Positions 21,235 to 33,657 of a stretch of 64,000 nucleotides of DNA are shown piece after piece. The number at the start of each line of letters is the position of its first letter. Within the stretch, counting starts at the first letter, position 1. Source of the stretch: an uncultured Paraburkholderia sp. (GTDB lineage: Bacteria; Pseudomonadota; Gammaproteobacteria; Burkholderiales; Burkholderiaceae); NCBI GenBank assembly GCA_940746715.1, contig CALNWN010000006.1:1-64000 (forward strand), read 5' to 3'. A program made the position numbers and the translations under genes. A model generated the notes under the pieces. It made no database searches. It saw only the letters and a program-made list of their open reading frames with translations, and was not told where the DNA came from.

Positions 21235-22115
21235 TCGAAGTACGCAACGTCTGGAAAGAATACGGCGAACAGGTCGTGCTCGAACGGCTCGATCTGAAAG
21301 TTGAAAAGGGCGAGTTCTGCTCGATGGTCGGTGCATCGGGTTGCGGCAAGTCGACGTTCCTGCGGCTTCTTCCCGGCCAGGAGCGCGTGACGCGCGGCGA
21401 GATTCTGCTCGATGGCAAAGCGCTGCCCGGAGAACCGGATGCGGATCGCGGCGTGGTGTTCCAGCGCTACTCCGTATTCGACCATCTGACCGTGATGCGC
21501 AACGTGCTGCTCGGGCTTGAGTTACCGCAGGCCAGATGGACTGGCCGCCTGTTCGGAGAGCGCCGCCGCTCAGCCCAGGACGAGGCGGTTGCAATGCTCG
21601 ATAAGGTGGGACTCGGCAGTTCGCTCGACAAGTACCCACATCAATTGTCGGGCGGCATGCAGCAGCGGCTTGCCATTGCGCAGGCGTTGATCATGAAACC
21701 GCGCGTGTTGCTGCTGGACGAACCCTTCGGTGCGCTCGACCCGGGCATTCGCAAAGACATGCACGAGTTGCTGCTGAATTTATGGCGCGAATCCGGCTTG
21801 ACGATCTTCATGGTCACGCACGATCTGAAAGAGGGCTTCGCGCTCGGCAGCCGCGTCGACGTCACTGACGAAGGAACACTGAACTTCGTTACCCACAACT
21901 CCACCGCCGACGATTACGTCGAGTTGTATGCGCCGATGAACACGCTCGTGATCCTCACCGCGATCCAGCATCTTCTGGACCCGCACCCCGAATATGTGCC
22001 GAAGCCCGTCAAGCTCACGCTCAGTGCCGCGGACGCGAGCGTCGCTGAACTGTGCCGCACTTCATGCGATGAAAACGTCCGTGGGTTCATCAATACCGAA
22101 CGTTTCTTTCTCTGA
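21231..22115 (+). pseudogene. In-frame chimera: guanidine ABC ATPase fused to the C-terminal third of a carboxyguanidine deiminase subunit
   Basis: Residues 1 to about 205 are an ABC ATPase (Walker A GASGCGKST, signature LSGGMQQR, Walker B VLLLDEPFGALD, MVTHDLKEGFALG). From SRVDVTDEGTLNFV on, the sequence is instead the end of a DUF1989 protein: YVELYAPMNTLVILTA, then HPEYVPKPVKLT, then the ending [12 protein letters not shown], typical of urea-carboxylase-associated protein 1. A deletion near 21845-21860 removed the ATPase tail and about two thirds of the DUF1989 gene while keeping the frame. LLPGQE, where LLLGQE is usual, is a further possible change. ATPase motifs survive, so transport may persist; the deiminase subunit cannot. 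Confidence 0.85.
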
Positions 22116-22126
22116 CCGGAGCACCC

Positions 22127-22771
22127 ATGACGATAAAAACGCTCACCGAAAGCACGCTCGATCCGGCTAACGCCATTTTCCGCGAAACGCTGGCCGCCGG
22201 AGAACCCTGGCTAAAAGAACTCAGGACGGGGCAGACACTGCGCATTCTCGACCTGGAAGGCAATCAGGCCGTCGACACGCTGTTCTACAGCGCCGCCGAT
22301 CCGCGCGAACGATACGACGCACAACGCACGCTGCGGCGCCAGCGCAGCCTCTATCTGACGACCGGAACGGTCTTGTATTCGAATCTCGGCAACCCACTGT
22401 TGACGATCGTCGCTGACACGTGTGGCCGTCACGACACGTTGGGCGGTGCCTGCGCGCAGGAAAGCAATACCGTGCGTTATGCGCTGGAAAAGCGCTACAT
22501 GCACAGCTGCCGCGACAATTACCTGCGAGCCTGCGCGCACGACGGCCGTTTGTCGAAGCGCGATATCGGCGCGAACGTCAACTTCTTCATGAACGTTCCC
22601 GTCACGTCAAGCGGCGGACTGACTTTCGAAGACGGCATCTCTGCACCCGGCAAATACGTCGAAATGCGTGCGGAAATGGACGTGATCGTACTTATCTCCA
22701 ACTGCCCGCAGCTCAACAATCCCTGCAACGCCTACAACCCCACACCCGCGGAGCTATTGATATGGAACTGA
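22127..22771 (+). CDS. DUF1989 protein, carboxyguanidine deiminase subunit (urea carboxylase-associated protein 2)
   Basis: A 214-residue DUF1989 protein with [12 protein letters not shown], then [28 protein letters not shown] and the C-terminal [17 protein letters not shown], all typical of the second urea-carboxylase-associated protein. In characterised guanidine degraders the two DUF1989 proteins together (CgdA and CgdB) convert carboxyguanidine to allophanate. This gene is intact and starts 11 bases after the chimera, but its partner is reduced to a C-terminal fragment. Which of the two symbols applies is not certain. Confidence 0.85.
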   Translation: MTIKTLTESTLDPANAIFRETLAAGEPWLKELRTGQTLRILDLEGNQAVDTLFYSAADPRERYDAQRTLRRQRSLYLTTGTVLYSNLGNPLLTIVADTCGRHDTLGGACAQESNTVRYALEKRYMHSCRDNYLRACAHDGRLSKRDIGANVNFFMNVPVTSSGGLTFEDGISAPGKYVEMRAEMDVIVLISNCPQLNNPCNAYNPTPAELLIWN

Positions 22772-22967
22772 GGACATTGCGCCGCTGGTTATATGAAGTA
22801 ATGCGTATCCGCGCGGAGCGTTATTGGCCGGCAAGTTCTTCAACCGCGGTGTCGCACCAACCAGTCAAACACTAGGCAACCGGCCGCATTGTCTGCCGAC
22901 CTGCCGTGGACGGCCACGGCATGCACGCTCACGGCGGGACGGCCCGCCCATGTTTTTGTGCCATTCC

Positions 22968-25900
22968 ATGTTCGACAAAGTCCTCATAGCCAATCGCGGC
23001 GCCATTGCCTGCCGCATTCTGCGCACGCTGCGCGAACTCGATGTGGCAGGCGTTGCCGTCTATAGCGAAGCTGATCGCGCAAGTCTGCACGTGACCCAGG
23101 CCGCCAGTGCCCACAGTCTTGGCGAGGGCGCTGCGGCAACGACCTACCTCGACATCGCGAAGATACTTTCGCTCGCGCGCGCCGAAGGCGTACAGGCCAT
23201 ACACCCGGGTTACGGCTTCCTGTCGGAAAACGCGGCATTCGCCGAAGCCTGCGAAGCCGCCGGCATTGCTTTTATCGGACCGACGCCGAAACAGTTGCGC
23301 GAGTTCGGACTCAAGCACACTGCACGCGCGATTGCCGCGTCGCAAGGCGTGCCGATGCTGGAAGGCACGGGCCTTCTCGACGATCTCGCCGACGCACTCG
23401 ATGCGGCAGCGCGAATCGGCTACCCGGTCATGCTGAAGAGTACGGCGGGCGGCGGCATCGGCATGCGCGTCTGTAGCAGTCAGAAGAACTGAGCGCGCGC
23501 CATCTCGAAGTTCAGGTTTTCGGCGACGGCAAGGGCGATGCAATTGCACTGGGCGTACGCGATTGCTCGGTCCAGCGGCGCAACCAGAAAGTACTCGAAG
23601 AAACGCCCGCGCCGAACCTGCCTGACGGAATGGCCGCTGCGCTATGCGAGGCGGCACTCAAACTCGCCAAGGCCGTTCATTACCGCTCGGCCGGAACCGT
23701 CGAATTCGTCTACGACGCCCTAGCGCAAAAGTTCTATTTCCTTGAAGTCAACACGCGGCTGCAAGTCGAGCACGGCGTGACTGAACAGGTCTGGAAAGTC
23801 GACCTCGTGCGCTGGATGATCGAACTCGCGGCGGGCACACTCGCGCCGCTTTCCGTTCTCGCGAGCGGCCTTCAGCCGGAAGGGCATGCAATCCAGGCAC
23901 GCCTGTATGCGGAAGATCCGGGCCGCGACTTCAAACCGAGCCCCGGACTTGTGACCGATGTGGCCTTTCCCGCAGCGGACGCAAAGAACCTGCGCATCGA
24001 TACGTGGATCGAAGCGGATTGCGACGTGCCGCCCTATTTCGACCCGATGCTCGCGAAGCTGATTGCGTGGTCGCCGACCCGCGATGAAGCGCGTCGCGCA
24101 CTCGCCGACGCACTCGGCAGCACGCGGCTGTACGGTGTGGAAACGAATCGCGACTATCTCCGGCAGATCATCGACGACACGCCGTTTGCCAGCGGCGAAC
24201 CGTGGACCCGCTGCCTGGAAACGCTGCGTTATCGCGCGGCGACTCTGGAAGTGCTGAGCGGCGGCACGCAGACGACCGTGCAGGACTATCCGGGCCGGCT
24301 CGGCTATTGGGCAGTCGGCATTCCTCCCTCGGGGCCCATGGACAGCCGCGCATTGCGGCTCGCGAATACGTTGCTCGGCAATGAAGCCGGCGCGACCGCG
24401 CTGGAAATCACCATGAGCGGGCCGACGCTTCGTTTCAACACGGAGGCCGTCGTCGCGATCACCGGTGCCGTGTTGCCCGTCACACTCGACGACCAGCCGA
24501 TTCCGATGAATACCGCGGTGCTCGTGCCCGCAGGCGCGACGCTCGTGCTCGGCACCATACGAGGCGCGGGCGCGCGGGCATACCTGTCGGTGCGCGGCGG
24601 ATTCGACGTTGCGACGTATCTGGGCAGCCGCAGCACCTTCACGCTGGGACAGTTCGGCGGCCACGGCGGCCGTGCGCTGAGAGCGGGCGATGTGCTGCAT
24701 CTATATCCGCTGACCGACCGCACGAGCGGCACAAGTTTGCCGACGGCACTGACGGCGGCGCTGCCGGACGTGCGGGTGCTGCGCGTCATTTACGGTCCGC
24801 ACGGCGCGCCGGAGTACTTCTCGCCCGATTATGTGACGCGCTTTTTCGACACCGAATGGGAAATCCATTTCAATTCGAGCCGCACCGGCGTGCGTCTGAT
24901 CCGACCCAAGCCCGAGTGGGCGCGTGAGGACGGCGGCGAAGCGGGCCTGCATCCGTCGAACATTCACGACAATCCCTATGCTGTGGGAGCGGTCGATTTC
25001 ACCGGTGACATGGCCGTCATTCTCGGCCCCGATGGTCCGAGTCTTGGCGGCTTTGTGTGCCCGGTCACGATCATCGAGGCGGACCTGTGGCAAATCGGTC
25101 AACTCAAAGCCGGCGACAAAGTGCGCTTCGTGCCGGTGCGCATAGAGGCTGCCCGCGCAGCGCCTCCATCTCGAGACCACATTACTCGGGGCTCAATTCA
25201 CAGCGGCAGGTGTCGACGCAGCACAATTGCCGCTGGCGTACACGCTGAGTTCGCCGATCGTGCTCGACGTGGGCGCCGGCCGCGAGCGCCTGCTTGCGCG
25301 CCTGTCGGGCGACACGCATCTTCTGTTGGAAGTGGGTCCCGCGGAGCTGGATCTCGAACTGCGATTCCGCGCGCATGCATTGATGCAGTCGCTTGAATCC
25401 CTGCGGCTTGACGGCGTAATCGACCTCACGCCGGGTATTCGCTCGTTGCAGGTTCACTATCGGCCCGATGTTCTCCCGCTGAATACACTGCTGGAGACGG
25501 TTGCGAACACCTGGAAAAAAGTACTGCTCATAGAAGATCTGCGAGTACCGTCGCGCATTGTTTATCTGCCGCTCTCGTGGGACGACCCCGCTTGTCAGCT
25601 CGCAATTGACAAGTACATGACCACCATCAGAAAAGACGCGCCGTGGTGCCCCAGCAATCTGGAGTTCATTCGCCGCATCAATGATCTGGAATCGATTGAC
25701 GCGCTCAAACAGATCGTCTTCCAAGCAAGCTATCTGGTGATGGGTCTGGGCGACGTCTACCTCGGTGCGCCGGTCGCCACTTCGCTCGACCCGCGTCATC
25801 GGCTGGTCACGACAAAGTACAACCCGGCGCGGACGTGGACGGCGGAGAACTCGGTCGGAATCGGCGGTGCCTATCTTTGCGTCTACGGTATGGAAGGGCC

Positions 25901-26497
25901 CGGCGGCTATCAGTTCGTGGGACGCACGCTGCAGATGTGGAATCGCTTTCGTCAAACAGCGGACTTTGCCGGCGAGCCGTATCTGTTGCGCTTTTTCGAT
26001 CAGATCCGCTTCTACGAAGTACCCGCTGACGAACTGCTGAGGATTCGCGAGGACTTTCCGCTTGGCCGTTACCCGCTGCGGATCGAAACGACAGAGCTGT
26101 CGCTGACCGACTACCTGGGCTTTCTCGAGCGCGAAGCGGACAGCATCGCTCAATTCCGTTCGCGGCAGCGCGCTGCATTCCAGGCGGAGCGGCAACGCTG
26201 GCAAGGTACCGAGAATGTCGACGCAGCAATGGATGCACCCATTGCTTCAGACGCGGCGAGCGCGCCTCTTGCCGACGACCAGATCGCCGTCGACAGCGAG
26301 ATCGCGGGCAATCTCTGGCAGGTACACGTGACGCCGGGCCAGTCCGTGGCGGCGGGCGACGTGCTGCTCATCATCGAATCGATGAAGATGGAATAGCCGT
26401 GACCGCGCAATGCGCGGGCATTATCGACGAAGTGCACGTCGCGCCCGGCTCGCCGGTGAAGGCGGGGCAGCGTGTGGTCGTAATGAGCCGGGGGTGA
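22968..26497 (+). pseudogene. Biotin-dependent guanidine/urea carboxylase, three lesions
   Basis: The domains are readable in order. The biotin carboxylase starts [17 protein letters not shown] and later has EVNTRLQVEHGVTE. The KipA/AHS2-like part includes LSGGTQTTVQDYPGRLGYWAVG, split here as LSGGTQTTVQ and DYPGRLGYW. The KipI/AHS1-like part has LLPLNTLLE-type LPLNTLLETV, and the biotin domain has IIESMKME with the biotinyl Lys. Lesions are three: near 23485 about 40 residues of the ATP-grasp region are missing and the frame changes; near 25170 the frame shifts again; near 26393 a lost A turns MKMEIAV into MKME-stop, just after the biotin site. The native stop is at 26497. Biotin-dependent carboxylation of guanidine (or urea) is therefore very unlikely. 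Confidence 0.9.
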
Positions 26498-26558
26498 TTG
26501 TGCGCCGTATCCTTTTCAGCTCGCGTACTTTGCAGCAGAACCTTCTCGGGAATCTCGC

Positions 26559-28356
26559 ATGACTTCTTTCGACCTGCGTCTTTCGACCTTGCGCGATCAT
26601 TATCGCAGCGGCGAGACGACGCCACGCGCGATGATCGCGCAAGTACTCACGCGCGCCGCATCGTTGAATGACGAATATCGTCTGTTCATACGGCTACTTT
26701 CCGAAGCGGAACCGAACCGTATCTTGCACGCCTCGACGAATTTAACGCGGACTCCTTACCGCTTTACGGCATTCCATTCGCCATCAAGGACAATATCGAT
26801 CTTGCCGGAATCCCGACCACCGCGGCGTGTCCCGCATTCGCCTATGTGCCCGCCGAATCGGCGACGCTCGTAGCCCAATTGATTGCGCTCGGCGCGGTGC
26901 CCATCGGCAAAACGAACCTCGATCAGTTCGCCACCGGTTTGAACGGCACGCGGTCGCCGTACGGCAAATGCCGCAATAGCGTGCTGCCCGACTATCCGTC
27001 GGGCGGTTCCAGTTCTGGTTCGTCGCTGGCCGTCGCACTCGGGGTGGCGAGTTTTGCACCCGGCACCGATACCACCGGTTCAAGACGCGTGCCCGCCGCG
27101 CTCAACAACCTCGTCGGACTGAAAGCGACCAAAGGTCTGCTTTCCACTACGGGCGTCGTACCGGCGTGCTGAACGTTGGACTGCGTAACCTATTTCACCG
27201 CGACGGCACAAGAAGCGAGCTGTTTGCACTCACTGCATCAGCCGATCCCGCCGATGCCTATAGCCGCGCGAATCCGCAATGGAACGATGCGAGCGCATTC
27301 GGCAGGCCGGCGAATTTCCGCTTCGGCGTGCCGCAGCAACTGGAATTTTCCGGCTGCAACGAGAGCCCGGAACTCCTTGCTCGCGTGCGATCGACGCTCG
27401 AAGCGATCGGCGGAGAACCAGTCGAAATCGACTTCGAGCCGTTTCTCGAAGCGGCGAGGCTCCTCTATGAAGGACCGTGGGTGGCCGAGCGCTACAGCGT
27501 GGTCGGCCCTCTGATGGAAGCACAACCCGATGCAGTGCTGCCCGTCATTCGCGATGTACTCGCGAAAGCGCCGGGCGCGAGCGCTGTGGAGCTTTTTCGC
27601 GCGCAGTATCGGCTGCAAGAACTCAAGAAGCAGTGCGATGCCATTCTTGAGGGACTCGACTGCGTGCTCACTCCCGCCTTCCCTCGCCCGGTCACGCTTG
27701 CCGAACTCGAAGAGGACCCCGTTGGCGCGAATTCGCTGCTCGGCCATTACACCAACTTCATGAATCTGCTCGACTATGCGGCCGTCGCGGTGCCTGGCGG
27801 GTTCATGGAGAATAGACTGCCGTGGGGCGTGACGCTATTCGGGCGCGCATTCACCGATCAGTATCTGCTCGGCGTGGCGGCGAGCCTGCAGCAAGCGCTG
27901 GGCTTACCGACAGTCGGCGGCAATTCGTGCGACTACCCGTTGCCTGCCGCGAGAGGGCGCAACGATCGCGTGCGCATCGTAGTGTGTGGCGCGCATCTGG
28001 AAGGGCTGCCGTTGAATGGGCAGTTGACGAGGCACGGCGCACGCCTCGTCGAAAGAACAACCAGTTCGCCGGATTACCGGCTCTATGCACTGCCCGGCGC
28101 AGGCATTCGTCGCCCGGCCATGGCGCGCGTGCGAGAGGCAGGCGCGGCGATTGCCGTAGAAGTATGGGAGTTGCCGAGCATGGAACTCGGCTCGTTTATC
28201 GGCGCAATTCCCGCGCCATTGGGACTCGGAAAAGTGGAACTCGCGGATGGGACATGGGAGACCGGGTTCATCTGCGAGCAGAACGGTTTGCATGATGCAG
28301 TGGATATCACGCATGCAGGCGGCTGGCGTACGTGGTTAGCGGAGTCGGGAGGCTGA
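26559..28356 (+). pseudogene. Allophanate hydrolase, at least four lesions
   Basis: This amidase-signature enzyme splits allophanate to ammonia and CO2, the last step after the carboxylase. Pieces are MTSFDLRLSTLRDHYRSG, then [11 protein letters not shown] (catalytic Lys), GGSSSGSS (cis-Ser) and [13 protein letters not shown] (nucleophile Ser), and the C-terminal allophanate domain up to GGWRTWLAESGG. Frames change near 26712 and 27225, and a TGA at 27170-27172 follows VVPAC where Arg (CGA) is expected. The Gly normally after the nucleophile is Arg, and SFALGTD reads SFAPGTD. The gene is clearly non-functional. Confidence 0.9.
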
Positions 28357-28518
28357 GTTGATAGGCGGATTCCATGGCAATTGGCCGGATTCTACTTCTC
28401 CGCGACAAATTGCTCCGGATTCCTCTGTTCCGCGCCGAATGCGTTTACGCAGAACTGAGAGAGGAGCGGGCATCGCTCGCTCCTCTTGAGGCATCCGCGC
28501 CGCCGGCTCGCGCTCACA

Positions 28519-29247
28519 TCACTTGCGCCCCTCCACGGTGATCGACACATAACGATCCTGTTGCAGACACGCAATCAATGCGCGCGCGTCGCCCTTCGCG
28601 CAATGCGTTCGCGGCTCGCTCGAGCCGACGCCCTTCGCGTGAATGATGCTGCCGTCCAACCCGTGTGCCACGAGATAGTCGCGCACGGTGTTGGCCCGCG
28701 CGAGCGACAACGGCCCGTTGACCGATTCGGGACCGAGCCTGTCGGTATGGCCCACCACCGTGATGGCACTCACCTGCTCGTGCTGACGGATGCGCGTGGC
28801 GATCTCGTCGAGTCTGGCTTTGGCGGCCGGCAACATGGACTCGGGCGACGACTTGCCAAACGGAAACAGCGCGTCGCTTTCCAGCGAGAAGTTCTCCAGC
28901 GTGGCGGCCTGAGCCGCAACCGCACCGGTTTCGGCGGGCGCTTTGTTGCTCACCGCCTCGCCGCATTTGAAGTGCAGAACGCGCGGGTCGCTCCGTTGGT
29001 CGTCGGCAATACGAACCACATCGATCTTGTCGATCGCCTGAACCAGCTTGTCGCCGCAGATGCGCCGCGCGACATCCATGCAGGTCGATGCGCCCTCGAA
29101 CAGTCCGTGGCACTCGGCGCGGTATATTCTCGCGCCGTTGCGCCAGTCGACCGAATAGGCGTTGTAGGTCGGACCGCTCCCTGCCGTGCATCCGGTCACG
29201 ACGAGCACGGCGGCAGACAATAGGCTTGCAAAAAAGAGTCGTTTCAT
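28519..29247 (-). CDS. OmpA-family lipoprotein
   Basis: The start MKRLFFASLLSAAVLVVTGC (29247) has a lipobox TGC, so the protein is lipid-anchored. The C-terminal OmpA peptidoglycan-binding domain carries the motif VVGHTDRLGPESVNGPLSLARA, seen as VVGHTDRLG and LSLARANTV, with the conserved Asp and Arg. The middle has paired Cys residues (CMDVARRICG). It lies 68 bases downstream of the large trimeric autotransporter on the same strand. OmpA-type proteins next to such adhesins are known in Burkholderia and may stabilise them. The gene is intact. Confidence 0.85.
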   Translation of the reverse strand: MKRLFFASLLSAAVLVVTGCTAGSGPTYNAYSVDWRNGARIYRAECHGLFEGASTCMDVARRICGDKLVQAIDKIDVVRIADDQRSDPRVLHFKCGEAVSNKAPAETGAVAAQAATLENFSLESDALFPFGKSSPESMLPAAKARLDEIATRIRQHEQVSAITVVGHTDRLGPESVNGPLSLARANTVRDYLVAHGLDGSIIHAKGVGSSEPRTHCAKGDARALIACLQQDRYVSITVEGRK

Positions 29248-29314
29248 CAGGTACTCCATAGACTGTGTGTAGCGAAGAACGCAGGAGGCGCCGCAGCGGC
29301 CCTGCCTTCACGAC

Positions 29315-32300
29315 TTACCATTGCATGGCCGCGCCGACGCCAACCGTCGTGCCGCCGGGACTCATGCCGACGCCGGCCTTCATCTTCAGGTTCTCTGTGA
29401 GGCGCGCCGTACCGCCAATCGCCACCGCCTGATAGCCGCGGAAACCCGCCGTGCCGATACCGAGCGACAGCGTCTTGTCCTTGTCGTCGACTTCGGGAAT
29501 CATCGTGAGCGCGGTTGCTGCCGCGATGCCCGAGTAGGCGTTGCGCGCCGTCGAGTTGATGCCGTTCTGCAACTCGTTCATGCGTGCATCCGTGTAGGCG
29601 TTGGCCTGGGAAAGCGCCGCGTTCAGCTGCTGAACGTTGACGGCATCCGTCGGCGCCGTGCCGGCGGCGACGTTGATGACCTGCCGGTTCGTCCCCGCGG
29701 AGCCGACTGCCACTACATTCGCGCGGCCGCCGTCGTTACTGTCCGCGCCGAGCGCGGTGGACCCGGCGCCCGTCGACGTTGCTCCTGCGCCCACCGCGGT
29801 CGAACCGGTGCCCGACGCGGTCGATCCATTGCCGACCGCCGAGCTGTTCGTACCGGACGCGACGGCGCCCTGGCCACCCGCCGACGAGTTCGACCCCGAG
29901 GGCGTCGGCGGCGCCGGCGTGCCGGGCGACGACGAGAAACTGCCGCCGTTGTTGACCGTCTGCTGATTGATGAGCGTCGTCAGGCGGCTTGCCACTGCAT
30001 CGAGCTGCGATACGTTGACGGCGTCCGTGCCGGCTTTGCCCGCCGCAAGGCCGGTGATCTGCCGGTTGCCGATATTCACCTCGCCCGCCGACGACTGCGG
30101 ACTGCTCAGCCCATACGCGATGTAATTGCTCAACGCGCCGACCGTCGTCACTGAGCCGGCGCCCAGCGCGAGCGCGTCGATTGCGCTGCTGTGCGAGCCC
30201 GGGCCTATTGCGATGGAACCCGCATTCGCCGCGCTCGCATTCGCGCCCTGAGCAATCGCGTCGGCCTGCGCCGAACTCGCCGCCTGGCCAATTGCGACGC
30301 CGCCCGGCACAGTCGAGTCGACGATGGCGCCATTGCCCATGCCCACACCGTTGTCGCCGTTGACCACGGTGGTCGGGCCAACCGCAATCGACTCCGCGCC
30401 GACCGCGAGCGAATCGGCTGCGGTCGAATTCGCGTGGAAGTACAGCTGTCCGGTCACCGCAAACGACGACACCGCGCGGTCCGACACGGAACCGGAGCCA
30501 ATCGCGACGCCGCCCGCCACCGATGCACTCGACAGCGCACCCAGCGCCACAGCATTGTTCGCAAGCGCAGCCGCGCCGTTGCCGCCCGCAAAGCTGCTCG
30601 CGCCGCTCGCCGTGGCCGCGACACCAGCCGCCAGGGCGTTCGTGCCTGTTGCGCCGTCGTTGTTGTAGTTGCCGCCATGCGTGCCGCCGTCGTTGACGCT
30701 GTAGTAGTGCGTCTTGTCGGCGGCGACGGTGGTCGCAAGGCTGTCGATCGCCTGGTTGGTCTGGTACAGCTGCGAGCCGTTCACGGCGTCCGTGCTGCTC
30801 CCGCTCAGGCTGCCCGCCGCCACATTCTGGATCTGCCGCTCGGCGCCTGCCGCGCCCACGCTCACGACGCTGGTCGGATTTGCGCCCGCGAAGCTGTACA
30901 CGGTCCCGTTGATCGTCGCGCTGCCGGTCGGCGTGGCAGCGCCGGTCTGCGAGCCCGAGCCGAGCGCGACATCGCCCGTGTTGTTGGCGACCGCGTTCGG
31001 CCCTATCGCGACGCTGTCGGTTCCGAGCGCCTGGCTGTCGGGCGCCGTCGAGTTCGCGTGGAAGTACTTGATACCGGGCGCGCTGCCGCCGCCGGTGATG
31101 GCAGTGATGAGATTCTGCACCGAGCTATAGGTGTTGCCGCCATAGCTGAGGCTCGTGGTCAGCGCGCCGGTCGTGCTGTTGTAGGTCGTGCCACCGCCGA
31201 GGCTCGACGCCACGCTGTTGCCCAGGTTCGTCACCTGGCCGCCAATCGTGTTGATGGCGGTATCGGCCGCGAAAAGCTGCGAGCCGTTCACCGCATCCGT
31301 GCTCGACGCGCTCACGCGCCCGGCGGCGACGTTGGTCAGCTGGCGGGGCGCCGCCGCGGTGCCGACGCTGACCACGCCCGCGGGCGCACCGCCTGCGTAG
31401 ATGACACTCGTGCCGTTGATGGTGCCGCTGCCGGTCGGCACCGCGGCGGACGTGACCGTCGACCCTTGGCCCAGCGCCACATTCGAACCGGTGACGCCGC
31501 TCGCGATGCTCGCGCCCTGGCCGAGCACGGTGAAATTCGCCACGCCGTTATCCGTGGACTGATTGCCGACGACGAGCGAAGCCGCGCCGCTCGCCGAAGC
31601 GCCAAAGCCGCCCGCTGCCGCATTCGCACCGGAGGACACCGGTTGCGTCGACGTGACCGAGTTGTTGGACACGAACGGGCCGACGCTGCCGCTCGTCAGG
31701 CTGTCGACCGCCTGGTTGGTCGCATACAGTTCGCTGCCGTTCACTGCGTCCGTGCTCGTCGCGCTCACGCGGCCCGCGGTGAGATTCGTGAGCGTGCGCT
31801 CATTGCCCACCGAGCCGATGCTCACCGTGCTGCCGGGCGTCGTGCCTTGCACTGCGCGCGTGACGCCGCCCACGGTGACGCTCGCCGTATCGACGGGCGC
31901 TGCGGTCGTGCTGCCGGCGCCGAGCGCCACGGCGTTCGCATTGGTCGCCGACGCTCCTGCGCCCAAAGCAATCGCGCCGCCCAAGTTCGCCACGGCGGAG
32001 TTGCCGAGCGCAACCGCGCCCTGGCCGCTCGCCGTGTTGCCGTTGCCTTGCGCGACCGCGCCGTTGCCGCTGACCGTCTGCGCCTGACCGAGCGCGACCG
32101 CGCCGGTCCCGCTCAACACCTGAGAGCTGTGACCACCGGCAATCGAACCGGCACCGGCGGTCGCCGCCACCTTGTTGCTGTCGCCGATAGCCACCGTCGA
32201 CGCAGCGAGCGCCTGCGACGTAAAGCCGATCGCCGTTGCATTGCCGCTGCTCGCGGCTGCCTGGTTGCCCAACGCAACCGCGCTGCTTGCCGACGCCGTT

Positions 32301-33657
32301 GCATTCGTCCCCATCGCGATGGCGTTCGCATTTGCGCCCGTGGCGGCTGAATCGCCAATCGCAATCGACGACGAGCCGCCCGAGCTCGCGCCGGAGCCGA
32401 TCGCCACCGCGCGAATGCCCGAGGCCGCGGCGCCGCCGACGGCCGCGGGCGCAGACGAGCCGCCTTCCGCGACGGAATCGGCCCCGCCGAGTGCGATTGC
32501 ATTGGCACCGCTCGCGCTCGAGCCGTTCATCATGCCGAGCGAATTGAGTCCCGAGGCGGCCGCTCCCGCTCCCAGCGCCACTGCGTTCTGCGCAGTGGCG
32601 GCCGCCACCGTGCCCGCGGCCAGCGACGACGCACCGGATGCTCTCACGTCCGTGCCGATGCCGACGGCACCCGCCGCCGTTGCGCCGGTGCCCGCGACGG
32701 TGCGCGCGCCCAGATAAACGGCATTGAGCCCGCTGGCGATGGACTGAAAGCCGACGGCGATGGAATGCGTCCCCGAGCCGTTGGCGATATAGCCAAGCGC
32801 AACGGCGGCGGCTCCACTGCCCACCGCTTGATAACCAAACGCAGCAGCATAGTCGCCGGTCGACGTCACGTCCGTGCCGATGGCAATGGACGACAGTCCG
32901 CTCGATCCCGTGCCGGCGGCGGTGCGCGCGCCGAGATACAGCGCGTTCGCACCTGTGGCACTGGCTCCCGAACCCACGGCGACACCGTTTGTTTGCGAGC
33001 CGACCGCGCCGCTGCCCACTGCCACCGCGCCCGACGCGGCGGCGCTCGAACTGGCGCCCATCGCGACACCGTTTTGTCTCCTGTGGCCTTCGCCGTCGGG
33101 CCGACTGCGGTCGACAGGTTGCCGCTGGAAACCGCGTCAACGCCAATACCGATCGCCCCGTTTCCGCTAGCCGTCACATCAGTACCAATGCCGATCGCGG
33201 ACTGCGCGGTCGCGCCCGTGCCCGCAGCAGTGCGCGCGCCCACGTAAATGGCGTTGGTCGTCGATGCAATGGCCTAGAAGCCGAACGATATTGCGTTAAG
33301 TCCCGTACTGCTCGCGCCATAGCCGACGACGGTGGCGCCGCCTGCAGTCGCCGAGGACGTGAAGCCCACGCACGTGGTGCTGCCGCTATAAAAGTTGTAG
33401 GGCGCCGTCGAGCAGCTCGCCTGCGCCAGCGCCTGCGTGCCCCATCCGCCTACGCCCATGGCGAGCAGCATGGTGAGCACGCGAGGATTCGCACCGCGCG
33501 GCGCGAGCGACGCGCACTCGCCTCGCTCGCCATTGCGTCCATCGCAGACCGAGGCAGCCGCCCCTGATTTTCCCTTGCCGCGCGACGTATCCAACTCCGA
33601 CGCCGCGACGAATGCACCCAGCGCCTTGTTCCAGATGGTCCGATATGCCCTGTTCAT
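29315..33657 (-). pseudogene. Large trimeric autotransporter adhesin (YadA/Hia class), nonsense codon and frameshift near the N-terminus
   Basis: The gene starts with the extended signal peptide MNRAYRTIWNKALGAFVAAS (33657). It continues with dozens of head repeats of the AIGxGA/AVAxG type and necks ([29 protein letters not shown]), and ends in a YadA anchor ([18 protein letters not shown] ... GAAMQW). An in-frame TAG at 33274-33276 follows SFGF where GFQAIAS is expected, so CAG to TAG is likely. A frameshift near 33073 (TGDKT / NGVAMGA) follows. The remaining 1,248 codons are open but lack a signal peptide, so no surface adhesin should form. Confidence 0.9.

Noticed and set aside
30191..32350. 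719-codon plus-strand frame opposite the large adhesin
   Set aside because: The repeat structure of the adhesin creates long open antisense frames; no start signal or recognisable domain.
30000..33000. Short repeated blocks within the large adhesin gene considered as a CRISPR array
   Set aside because: The repeats encode head and neck units of a trimeric adhesin, vary in sequence and spacing, and no cas gene is present.
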